Below, one piece after another: positions 6,173 to 13,500 of a DNA stretch of 14,103 nt. The translations under genes were made by a program, and so were the position numbers. The notes under the pieces are model-generated. The model worked only from the letters and a program-made list of their open reading frames with translations. It was not told where the DNA came from and ran no database searches. Numbering within the stretch: position 1 is the stretch's first letter; each line of letters opens with the position of its first letter. Source of the DNA: Peptostreptococcaceae bacterium (GTDB lineage: Bacteria > Bacillota_A > Clostridia > Peptostreptococcales > Acidaminobacteraceae); contig JABXKX010000300.1 of assembly GCA_013619035.1 (NCBI GenBank), positions 1 through 14,103 on the forward strand, written 5' to 3'.

Positions 6173-7345
6173 ATGGATAAAGTATTTAAGATATTGGAAA
6201 ATGTCATAGAAAACGAAAAATTGATTTATGCTGTTTTTAGTAATGTTAGAAAAGGCGTTGAAAAAGAATTCGTTAAGCTGAAAGTTAAGCCTGTTCTTGT
6301 TAAGAATGAACGTGTGTTACAATTTGAATATGAGTATGAACAAAAGGTTTTTCATGAGAATTTAAGTAATGCAAATGCCATTGATATTGCATTTGGTTTG
6401 ATTAAAACTTATTTTAAACAAGCAATGATTTATACAATTGATGCAGATTATCAAGTATTGGTGAGTAAAAAAGGTGTTCCAAAAGTTTTAGAGAAGGCAC
6501 CTTCTAGAAATACATTTGATTTATCTCATAATAGAAAAAAGAACTATATAATAGAAGAAAATAAACCGTGTAACTTTTTACAGGCACTTGGTGTGATGGA
6601 TGAACATGGAAAAGTGTTTCATAAGGCGTATGATAAATTTAGACAAATCAACAGATATTTAGAGATGATTGCAGACTGTGTACCTCATCTACAGACCGAT
6701 AGAAAGATTCAAGTCGTTGATTTTGGATGTGGCAAAGCTTATTTAACTTTTGCGATGTACTACTTTTTTGTAGAATTGAAAAAATTAGATGTTGATATTA
6801 TAGGGCTGGATTTAAAAACAGATGTGATTGAAACCTGTAGCCAATTGGCAAAGTCTCTAGACTATAAAGATCTTCATTTTGTACAAGGTGATATCAAAAA
6901 TTTCACAGGGTTGAAACAAGTGGATATGGTGGTTTCTTTACATGCTTGTGATACAGCAACAGATGAATCTCTTGCTAAAGCTGTGAGTTGGGATGCGGAT
7001 GTGATACTAGCTGTACCATGTTGTCAACATGAACTCTTTAAGAAAATTCATAATCCAGTGATGGAAACGATGGAAAAGCATGGTCTTATTAAAGAAAGAT
7101 TGTCATCGCTCATTACGGATAGTATAAGAGCCAACGCATTAGAAATTATGGGTTATAATACTCAAATGTTGGAATTTATTGATATGGAACATACACCGAA
7201 AAATATTTTAATCAGAGCTTATAAAACTGGTGAAATGAATGAAGATGCTTTAAAAGAATACAAAGAATTCACGAATTTTTGGCATGTTAAGCCATATATA
7301 GAACAAGCCTTAGGAGAAACTTTTAGAAGTAGAATCGAGGATTAA
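6173..7345 (+). CDS. Class I SAM-dependent methyltransferase, Methyltransf_32 type
   Basis: Predicted 390 aa. The C-terminal half is a Rossmann-type methyltransferase: VVDFGCGKAYLTFAMYYFF (motif I, residues 181-199), DIIGLDLKTDVIE (motif II, acidic ribose-binding Asp), LHFVQGDIKNF, then MVVSLHACDTATDESL (His257, Cys259, Asp260) and AVPCCQHELF (Cys283, Cys284, His286). The HACD and PCCQHE signatures resemble the Methyltransf_32 group that includes GSTCD and METTL25-like proteins. The N-terminal half (about 1-150) is family-specific and has no motif I can name. The substrate is unknown; RNA or a small molecule are both possible. AAAGGGG at 6161-6167 supports ATG 6173. The next gene's ATG follows the stop immediately. 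Confidence 0.85.
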   Translation: MDKVFKILENVIENEKLIYAVFSNVRKGVEKEFVKLKVKPVLVKNERVLQFEYEYEQKVFHENLSNANAIDIAFGLIKTYFKQAMIYTIDADYQVLVSKKGVPKVLEKAPSRNTFDLSHNRKKNYIIEENKPCNFLQALGVMDEHGKVFHKAYDKFRQINRYLEMIADCVPHLQTDRKIQVVDFGCGKAYLTFAMYYFFVELKKLDVDIIGLDLKTDVIETCSQLAKSLDYKDLHFVQGDIKNFTGLKQVDMVVSLHACDTATDESLAKAVSWDADVILAVPCCQHELFKKIHNPVMETMEKHGLIKERLSSLITDSIRANALEIMGYNTQMLEFIDMEHTPKNILIRAYKTGEMNEDALKEYKEFTNFWHVKPYIEQALGETFRSRIED

Positions 7346-7780
7346 ATGAACTACACTCAAATTAAAATGGATGATATTTCAGAAGATGTGCTTTATAGTA
7401 TTTCAAGATGGCATAATGAAACACCAAGATTATGGATTCCAGATTATGAACCTACTGAAGATGAAATCAAAGAAGACATAACTCGTATGAAAGAGAATGA
7501 GTGTTATATCGGTATAGCTACTGATGACTCTATTAAAGGTTTTGTTTGGGCAGAAAAACAAGATAATAGTGTGATGATTTTATCTCTATTTGTAGATGAA
7601 TCAGTCAGACAACATAATGTAGGTACTACTTTAAAAGAAGGATTAGAAGTTTGGTGTAAAGCTGAAGGTATTGATAAAATCAAAACGACGGTTCATAGTA
7701 AAAACAAAAAGATGATAGCCTTAAATGAAAAGTTAGGGTATGAATCAAAGATGCTTCATATGGAAAAAATTATTGATTAG
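7346..7780 (+). CDS. GNAT family N-acetyltransferase
   Basis: Predicted 144 aa, a normal single-domain GNAT length. It should transfer an acetyl group from acetyl-CoA to an amine. Seen are ILSLFVDESVRQHNVGTTLKEGL (motif A: the beta-strand 4 and pyrophosphate-binding loop with its Q/R-x-x-G pattern) and IKTTVHSKNKKMIALNEKLGYES (motif B, with the asparagine/leucine and final GY that are common in GNATs). The start ATG directly follows the TAA of the methyltransferase gene, with CGAGGA inside that gene's end as ribosome binding site, so translation is coupled. The substrate cannot be predicted. It is the last gene of the operon. Confidence 0.85.
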   Translation: MNYTQIKMDDISEDVLYSISRWHNETPRLWIPDYEPTEDEIKEDITRMKENECYIGIATDDSIKGFVWAEKQDNSVMILSLFVDESVRQHNVGTTLKEGLEVWCKAEGIDKIKTTVHSKNKKMIALNEKLGYESKMLHMEKIID

Positions 7781-7801
7781 AATCCTTAGGGATTCTTTTT
7801 T
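7779..7801 (+). terminator. Rho-independent terminator of the EFR1 operon
   Basis: AGAATCC (7779-7785) pairs with GGATTCT (7790-7796) over 7 bp with a TTAG loop, followed by a run of T to 7801. The last two bases of the TAG stop codon of the GNAT gene form the start of the stem. Confidence 0.85.
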
Positions 7802-7827
7802 GTGTAGAAATTCATAGATAGAGTATG

Positions 7828-7856
7828 TTGACAAAGAAGAATATCTTCAGTATAAT
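7828..7856 (+). promoter_or_regulatory. Perfect consensus SigA promoter of the marR operon
   Basis: TTGACA (7828-7833), a 17-bp spacer and TATAAT (7851-7856), an exact match to consensus. The expected start is near 7863, inside the operator. An extra small dyad, GAAGA-ATA-TCTTC (7836-7848), fills the spacer. A promoter this strong normally needs tight repression, in line with the adjacent operator. Confidence 0.88.
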
Positions 7857-7858
7857 TA

Positions 7859-7872
7859 TCTTGAACTCAAGA
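7859..7872. promoter_or_regulatory. Operator 1, TCTTGA-AC-TCAAGA (MarR/MhqR-like)
   Basis: A perfect 6+6 bp inverted repeat lies over the predicted transcription start of marR. The same motif recurs at 8328-8341. It resembles the MhqR operator of Bacillus subtilis as I recall it (ATCTCGAATTCGAGAT), differing in one symmetrical pair. Autorepression by the MarR product is the natural reading. Confidence 0.75.
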
Positions 7873-7886
7873 GAAAGGGGTTTATA

Positions 7887-8312
7887 ATGAATTACCGTGA
7901 AGATACATCAATTAAATTTATGATCGTCATGAATAAAATGATAGCAAGCCTTCAACATAAACTGAATCCTCATTTTAAAGCGCTTGATATTCATGAGACA
8001 GAGTTTTTTGTATTGTTTGCATTGGATTCTAATGGTCCAATGACGATTCAGGATATTGGTGCAAAAATCAATATGACTTCAGGCACAATGACTTATGTGA
8101 TAGATAAACTTGAGAAAAAAGGGTATATCAAGAGAGTAAGATGTGAGGAAGACAGAAGAAGAATATACATTGAATTAACTGAATCAGGCATAGAGTTCTG
8201 GAAAGACATTATTGTCAAACATATGAAACAAATGGATGACTCATTTTCACATATGACAGAAGAAGAAATGCTACAGTTAATTGAATTAATGAAAAAAGTA
8301 GGTAAGGGTTAA
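7887..8312 (+). CDS. MarR family transcriptional regulator, MhqR-like
   Basis: Predicted 141 aa, a typical MarR length. Winged HTH features are IHETEFFVLFALDSNGPMTIQDIGAKI, MTSGTMTYVIDKLEKKGYIKR (recognition helix with the S/T-G-x-x-T-Y-V-I-D-x-L-E-K-K-G pattern of MhqR/YkvE-type proteins) and CEEDRRRIYIELTESG (the wing with its DRR motif). Terminal helices form the dimer interface. The only cysteine is Cys86 at the base of the wing; there is no N-terminal sensing cysteine of the YodB or HypR type, as in MhqR, so redox sensing by an N-terminal Cys is not supported. AAAGGGG (7874-7880) supports ATG 7887. Its own operator lies upstream, and an azoreductase and pirin gene follow, the expected targets for a quinone-responsive repressor. 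Confidence 0.88.
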   Translation: MNYREDTSIKFMIVMNKMIASLQHKLNPHFKALDIHETEFFVLFALDSNGPMTIQDIGAKINMTSGTMTYVIDKLEKKGYIKRVRCEEDRRRIYIELTESGIEFWKDIIVKHMKQMDDSFSHMTEEEMLQLIELMKKVGKG

Positions 8313-8327
8313 TCTCTTACGCAGATG

Positions 8328-8341
8328 TCTTGAATTCAAGA
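8328..8341. promoter_or_regulatory. Operator 2, TCTTGA-AT-TCAAGA, upstream of the azoreductase gene
   Basis: A perfect 14-bp palindrome between marR and the azoreductase start, with the same half-sites as operator 1. I see no convincing promoter just upstream (TTAATG-18-TAATCT is weak), so it may act on readthrough transcription, on DNA looping with operator 1 about 470 bp away, or on an unrecognised internal promoter. Confidence 0.7.
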
Positions 8342-8368
8342 GGTTCGAGGTTAAGAAAGGATAGACTA

Positions 8369-8980
8369 ATGAAAGTATTATTAATCGATGCAAATCCTAA
8401 AACAGCAGACTATTCACACTCGAAATGGGCAGCGGATCATTACATTGCTGCATTAAAAGGACAAGGCCATTATGTTGAGGTATGGCCAATTTATCAAATG
8501 AATATACCAATGATTGATGAAGATGTTATGAATGCGTTTGGTAAGTCCCTAGCAGGGATGGAACTAAGTCCTGAAGAACTTGAGAAGATGGAACTCAGAA
8601 ATATGATTTTAGAGAAGTTTATGAGTTTTGATCATTTTGTAATTGTATCACCATTATGGAATTTTGGAGTACCACCACAGCTTAAATCGCTTATAGATGC
8701 TGTAGCCATTGCTAATAAAACATTTAAATATACAGAAAAAGGACCTGTTGGTCTATTAAAAGGTACCTTTGTTCATATTCAAGCATCAGGTGGTGTTTAT
8801 TCAGAAATGCCAGAAATAGAATTTGGAAATCGTTATATTTCTCATGTGTTTAAATTTTTGGGATTAGAAGAAAAATTATCTTTATTAATAGAAGGAACAA
8901 ATCTAGGTCAATTTGAAAGAGAAACATTCCAGATCACTTTAGATAATTGGATTCATAAATCGGTGAAGGAAGTGATGTAA
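8369..8980 (+). CDS. azoR: FMN-dependent NAD(P)H azoreductase/quinone reductase (flavodoxin-like fold)
   Basis: Predicted 203 aa, matching AzoR (200-211). AzoR enzymes reduce quinones and azo bonds with NAD(P)H and FMN, giving two-electron quinone detoxification. Seen are VLLIDANPK at the N-terminus (FMN phosphate loop region), DHFVIVSPLWNFGVPPQLKS with residues 95-99 equivalent to the MYNF flavin-binding stretch of AzoR, and KTFKYTEKGPVGLLKG, a strong AzoR family signature, followed by IQASGGVYSE. ATG 8369 has AGAAAGG at 8354-8360; an in-frame TTG at 8330 lies inside the operator and is rejected. It overlaps the pirin gene by one base (TAATG). The gene symbol reflects family, not proven substrate. 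Confidence 0.87.
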   Translation: MKVLLIDANPKTADYSHSKWAADHYIAALKGQGHYVEVWPIYQMNIPMIDEDVMNAFGKSLAGMELSPEELEKMELRNMILEKFMSFDHFVIVSPLWNFGVPPQLKSLIDAVAIANKTFKYTEKGPVGLLKGTFVHIQASGGVYSEMPEIEFGNRYISHVFKFLGLEEKLSLLIEGTNLGQFERETFQITLDNWIHKSVKEVM

Positions 8981-9663
8981 TGAAATATTTTAAACATCAG
9001 GAAATGGGCCACTTTAATCATGGGTGGTTAGACACCTATCATCATTTTTCGTTTGGAGAGTACTATAATGAAGAAAGAATGCATTTAGGTCCACTTAGAG
9101 TAGTCAATGATGATATTATTAATGGACATCAAGGATTTCCAAAACACCCACATAATGATATGGAGATTATCAGTTATGTTATTGAGGGTGGTTTAACACA
9201 TGGTGACTCTATGGGACATGAAGAAACCGTTCATAGAGGTGAGGTTCAATATATGTCTGCTGGCACTGGTGTATATCATAGTGAATACAATCATGGTGAT
9301 GAAGATGTAAGACTCCTTCAAATCTGGATTCGTCCAGACCAAAAGAATCACAAACCATCATACGGTGACTTTAGATTCAATTGGGACGATAGAATAAATA
9401 AGTGGTTACATCTCGTCGGTACAGATGCACCCGTCAAAATTCATCAAAACGCCAATATATATGTGACTGTATTAGAAGATGATGAAATACTTGCTTTTGA
9501 TGTAAAAGAAGGCAGGCAAGCCTATGTGATTCAAATTGAAAATGGCTCGTATGTAAATGATGTCCTCTTAAAAGAAAGAGATGCTCTTGAAGTATATGAG
9601 AGTCAGTTACAGTTTAAGGCCATTGGCAAAAGTCATATACTCATCATTGAGATGAAAAGGTAA
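8980..9663 (+). CDS. Pirin family protein (YhhW-like, putative quercetin 2,3-dioxygenase)
   Basis: Predicted 227 aa; E. coli YhhW is 231. Pirins are bicupin proteins, and bacterial members can cleave flavonols such as quercetin using a metal in the N-terminal cupin. The metal ligands are all present: His56 and His58 in FPKHPHNDMEI, and His100 and Glu102 in SAGTGVYHSEYN. GGLTHGDSMGHEETV and LLQIWIRPDQ are further family motifs. The C-terminal cupin (about 130-227) lacks ligands, as usual. The start overlaps the azoreductase stop, so both are made together; GGTGAAGGAAGTG upstream is the binding site. The pairing of pirin and azoreductase under a MhqR-type repressor points to aromatic electrophile or quinone detoxification. 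Confidence 0.9.
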   Translation: MKYFKHQEMGHFNHGWLDTYHHFSFGEYYNEERMHLGPLRVVNDDIINGHQGFPKHPHNDMEIISYVIEGGLTHGDSMGHEETVHRGEVQYMSAGTGVYHSEYNHGDEDVRLLQIWIRPDQKNHKPSYGDFRFNWDDRINKWLHLVGTDAPVKIHQNANIYVTVLEDDEILAFDVKEGRQAYVIQIENGSYVNDVLLKERDALEVYESQLQFKAIGKSHILIIEMKR

Positions 9664-9680
9664 ACATTATTAGATTAAAA

Positions 9681-9716
9681 ATCTTTAATTGATTATTTAG
9701 AGATTCAATTAAAGAT
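9681..9716. repeat. 12-bp AT-rich inverted repeat after the pirin gene
   Basis: ATCTTTAATTGA (9681-9692) and TCAATTAAAGAT (9705-9716) are perfect complements around a 12-nt loop. No T-run follows on the plus strand, so it is probably an mRNA 3'-end structure rather than a terminator by itself. Confidence 0.5.
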
Positions 9717-9717
9717 G

Positions 9718-9760
9718 AAATAGTGCAGAATGACATGGATTATTATGCACTATTTTTATT
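9718..9760 (+). terminator. Probable terminator of the marR-azoR-pirin operon
   Basis: AAATAGTGCA (9718-9727) pairs perfectly with TGCACTATTT (9746-9755) over 10 bp, with an 18-nt loop and a run of five T (9753-9757) followed by ATT. The rest of the gap to 9880 (about 120 bp) shows no gene or clear motif. Confidence 0.65.
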
Positions 9761-9879
9761 TGCCTGTTAAGTGCATATGATGAAATAAGGTGTTTTGAAC
9801 TTTTTAACATATTCATAGTTTTTCGAATGTTCTCATAATGGCATATTTGAAATCAATTTATGCATTTCTTATATTGGTA

Positions 9880-9908
9880 TTGACCGAAATGTTTTAAAGG
9901 CGTATACT
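9880..9908 (+). promoter_or_regulatory. Promoter of the 70-aa peptide gene
   Basis: TTGACC (9880-9885), a 17-bp spacer and TATACT (9903-9908). The expected start is near 9915, about 20 nt before the ATG. Confidence 0.72.
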
Positions 9909-9934
9909 GACAACGGATTTTATAGGAGGGCATC

Positions 9935-10147
9935 ATGAAAAAATTCTTATTATATATTGCGGTTTTATCAATGGTATTATGTGTCTGTTTTATCGCAGCA
10001 AAAACTAGAACTGTAGATTTTACTAATCGATATCTAGATCATGCATCTTTTTACGGATTAAAAAACTTAGTACATCAAGAGGAAGTGGTTGTTGAGGAGT
10101 ATTCTCATTTAGATTCTAAATTCTGGGGTGTTCCTGAAATGAAATAA
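9935..10147 (+). CDS. Small exported or membrane-anchored protein of unknown function (70 aa)
   Basis: I do not recognise the family. The N-terminus is MKKF followed by a hydrophobic stretch (about residues 4-22, with Cys16 and Cys18), a typical signal peptide or single membrane anchor; no proper lipobox precedes either cysteine, though a signal-peptidase site after Ala22 is possible. The remaining 48 residues are polar, with an acidic VVVEEYSHLD segment and the ending SKFWGVPEMK. The gene is convincing because it has its own promoter, a strong TAGGAGGG binding site (9923-9930) and a terminator 32 bp downstream, forming a complete single-gene unit. Possible roles, such as a signalling peptide, a membrane-protein partner or a stress peptide, are guesses. 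Confidence 0.75.
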   Translation: MKKFLLYIAVLSMVLCVCFIAAKTRTVDFTNRYLDHASFYGLKNLVHQEEVVVEEYSHLDSKFWGVPEMK

Positions 10148-10179
10148 TAACGAATGATTGGTATAATTATTCACTAAAT

Positions 10180-10208
10180 AAATCCTACAAAATTAGTAGG
10201 ATTTTATT
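10180..10208 (+). terminator. Terminator of the 70-aa peptide gene
   Basis: AAATCCTAC (10180-10188) pairs with GTAGGATTT (10196-10204) over 9 bp with a 7-nt loop, followed by TATT. Confidence 0.72.
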
Positions 10209-10233
10209 AAAAATAGAAATATGTTTAAATTTG

Positions 10234-10274
10234 AACAAAGTGGCTAAATATAAGGTGGGTTGCTTTGTTTTTTT
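10234..10274 (+). terminator. Weak second terminator-like hairpin
   Basis: AACAAAG (10234-10240) pairs with CTTTGTT (10263-10269) around a 22-nt loop and leads into a run of seven T (10268-10274). The long loop makes it less certain. Between it and the PFOR promoter (10275-10358) the DNA is A-rich and holds no gene. Confidence 0.4.
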
Positions 10275-10307
10275 ATTACCATTTTATGTTTCAAAAAAAC
10301 AACAAAA

Positions 10308-10337
10308 AAACAATTTAAAAGCCTGAAACAATTTAAA
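10308..10337. repeat. AAACAATTTAAA direct repeat upstream of the PFOR promoter
   Basis: The 12-bp element occurs at 10308-10319 and 10326-10337, 18 bp apart, ending 21 bp before the -35 box. It could be a tandem activator site. The A/T-rich setting means chance cannot be excluded. Confidence 0.4.
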
Positions 10338-10358
10338 TTACTTATGTTTAAGATTATA

Positions 10359-10388
10359 TTGACATACGTGTATATTGTATACTATACT
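10359..10388 (+). promoter_or_regulatory. Promoter of the pyruvate:ferredoxin oxidoreductase gene
   Basis: A perfect TTGACA (10359-10364), an 18-bp spacer and TATACT (10383-10388). A second TATACT at 10378-10383 is too close to the -35. The predicted start near 10395 leaves a long leader of about 158 nt. Confidence 0.75.
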
Positions 10389-10394
10389 GAAGTT

Positions 10395-10552
10395 ACACTG
10401 TAGAAGTACAATAAAATAAGTCTTAAAAAACACTTTTTTTAGGACATATTTCGCATAAGAGTTGACTCTTATGTATGATACAAACCAGGCAAAAAAATCT
10501 TATACTAATTAGAGCAGAAAGCTCTAAAACAAATTACAGGAGGTATAGTCTA
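10395..10552 (+). promoter_or_regulatory. Structured 5' leader of the PFOR mRNA with three hairpins
   Basis: Three hairpins can form in order. First, 10420-10430 with 10435-10445 (11 bp, one wobble, 4-nt loop, A/U-rich inner stem). Second, CATAAGAG (10454-10461) with CTCTTATG (10466-10473), 8 bp and a TTGA loop. Third, TTAGAGC (10509-10515) with GCTCTAA (10521-10527), 7 bp and an AGAAA loop. The binding site AGGAGGT (10538-10544) follows 10 nt after the third and stays free. I recognise no known riboswitch or T-box. A role in mRNA stability or translation control is inference. Confidence 0.5.
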
Positions 10553-13500
10553 ATGGGTAAAGTTTTCAAGACTATGGATGGTAACTCTGCTGCTGCTTAC
10601 GTATCTTATGCGTTCACAGATGTAGCTGCGATCTATCCAATCACACCATCTTCTGACATGGCTCAACATGTTGACGAGATGGCTGCTTACGGAAAAAAGA
10701 ATCTTTTCGGTCAAGAAGTTTTAGTTTCTGAATTACAATCAGAGGGTGGAGCATCAGGAGCTGTTCACGGTTCTTTACAAGGTGGAGCATTAACAACTAC
10801 TTACACTGCATCACAAGGTTTGTTATTAATGATTCCAAACATGTACAAAATTGCTGGTGAGTTATTGCCATGTGTATTCCACGTATCAGCAAGAGCTCTT
10901 GCGACACATGCATTATCAATCTTTGGTGATCATTCAGACGTTATGTCAGCAAGACAAACTGGTTTTGCATTCTTAGCTTCAGGTTCAGTTCAAGAAGTTA
11001 TGGATTTAGCGGGTGTTGCTCACTTAGCTACAATCAAAACTAGAGTTCCTTTCTGTCATTTCTTTGATGGATTCAGAACATCACATGAAATTTCTAAAGT
11101 TGAGTTAATTGATTACTCTGAGTTTGCAAAATTAATTGATATGGATGCTGTTCAAGCTTTCAGAAACAAATCATTAAACCCAGAGCGTCCTGTAACTAGA
11201 GGTACTGCTCAAAACCCAGATATCTTCATGCAAGCTAAAGAAGCTTCAAATCCTTTCTACAATAATGTACCTGCTGTAGTTGAAAACTACATGAATGATA
11301 TTTCAAAGGTTACTGGTAGAAATTATGGTTTATTCGATTACTACGGAGCTGATGATGCTGATAGAATTATCATCGCAATGGGTTCTGTTACTGAAACAAT
11401 CGAAGAAACAATTGATTACTTAATTGCTGCTGGCGAAAAAGTTGGTATGATCAAAGTTAGATTATACAGACCATTTGCTCCAGAGTACTTACTAAAAGTA
11501 TTACCAAAGACAGTTAAGAAAATTGCTGTATTAGATAGAACTAAAGAGCCAGGATCAATCGGTGAGCCATTATACATGGACATCAGATCTATGTTCTACG
11601 AAGTTGCTGAGAGACCAGTAATCGTTGGTGGTAGATACGGATTAGGTTCTAATGAAACTAACCCATCTCAAATCAAAGCTGTTTATGACATGCTTACTAC
11701 TGAGCCTAAGAACAACTTTACAATTGGTATCAATGATGATGTTACTAACTTATCATTAGAAATCAAAGAAGAAATCGTTACTGAAACTGAAGGAACTACA
11801 AGATGTATGTTCTGGGGTCTTGGTTCAGACGGTACTGTTGGTGCTAATAAGTCTGCTATCAAGATTATCGGTGACAAGACTGACTTATATGCTCAAGGAT
11901 ACTTCTCATATGACTCTAAGAAGTCTTATGGTATCACTGTATCTCACTTAAGATTCGGTAAGGAAAAGATCAGATCTACTTACTTAATCACTGAGTCTGA
12001 TTATGTAGCATGTCATAACCAATCATATGTTATTCAATACGACATGATGAAAGGTTTAAGAAAAGGTGGTACTTTCGTACTTAACACTGCTTGGACACCT
12101 GAAGAATTAAACGCTCATTTACCAGCTGCAATGAAAAACTATATTGCAAAGAATGATATTAAAGTATACACAATTGACGCGGTTAAAATTGCTACTGAAA
12201 TTGGATTAGGCAACAGAATCAACATGGTAATGCAATCTGCATTCTTTAAGTTAGCTGAAGTTATTGATGTAAATGATGCGATGACTTACTTAAAAGAAGC
12301 TGTTGTTACTTCTTATGGTAAAAAAGGTCAAAAAATTGTTGATATGAACAATGCTGCAATTGATGCTGGTGTTAATGCACTTCAAGCATTAGAAGTACCT
12401 GCAGATTGGGCGACTACAACTGAAGGTCCTGGTATGGTTGCTGACGGTAAAGCTACTGATACTAAGTTTATCACTGATATCTTAAGACCAATTTCAGCTC
12501 AAAAAGGTAATGACTTACCTGTATCTACATTTGTAGGTGTTGAAGATGGTACTTTCGAGAATGGTTCTACTGCATTCGAGAAGAGAGCTATTGCTGTATT
12601 TACTCCAGAGTGGCAAATTGATAACTGTATCCAATGTAACCAATGTGCACTTGTTTGTCCACATGCTGTTATTAGACCATTCTTATTAGATGAAAATGAA
12701 GTAGCTAACAAGCCTGCTACATTTGCTACTAAGAAAGCTATGGGTAAAGGTTTAGAAGGATTAGAGTACAAGATCCAAGTATCAACTCATGACTGTACTG
12801 GTTGTGGTGTATGTGCTCAAGTTTGTCCATCTAAAGAAAAAGCATTAATTATGAAGCCATTTGCTACTCAAGAGCAAGAATTTGCTAATTGGGAATATGC
12901 AATGACTTTAACTATAAAAGACGATAAAATGACTAAGAACACTGTTAAAGGTTCTCAGTTTGCTCAACCATTATTTGAGTTCTCAGGAGCTTGTGCTGGT
13001 TGTGGAGAGACTGCTTACATGAAAGCTGTAACTCAATTATATGGTGACAGAATGATTCAAGCGAATGCAACAGGTTGTTCTTCAATCTGGGGTGGATCTG
13101 CTCCTGCTACACCATTTACAACAAATGCTAAAGGTCAAGGACCAGCTTGGGCGAACTCTTTATTTGAAGATAACGCTGAGTATGGTTATGGTATGGCACT
13201 TGGTGTTAAGACTGTAAGAAAACAAATAGCTGCTCAAGCTGAAGTAATCGTTGCAAACGATCCTGCATTAGCTTCTACTTTCCAAGCATGGTTAGACGGA
13301 ATTAATGATGCAGATGCTTCTAAAGCTGCTACTGAAGAAATCAGAAAAGTTCTTGATACTAAATCTGCTAATGCAGACGTACAAGCTGCTTTAGATTTTG
13401 TTAAAGCTAATGACGAATACTTAGTTAAGAAATCTGTATGGATCGTTGGTGGTGACGGATGGGCTTATGACATCGGTTACGGTGGACTTGACCATGTTCT

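Noticed and set aside
8330..8368. TTG start for the azoreductase
   Set aside because: It lies within the operator palindrome and adds 13 residues not seen in the family. ATG 8369 has a good binding site.
9758..9879. Possible gene or RNA in the gap before the 70-aa peptide
   Set aside because: No frame with a binding site, no stable hairpin and no repeat could be supported.
10475..10552. 26-residue N-terminal extension of PFOR from ATG 10475
   Set aside because: There is no ribosome binding site before it, the residues are unlike PFOR, and the numbering of catalytic residues fits only the ATG at 10553.
11683..12771. Minus-strand open frames of 64 and 90 codons inside the PFOR gene
   Set aside because: They are by-products of the biased codon use of PFOR, with no start signals or protein-like features.
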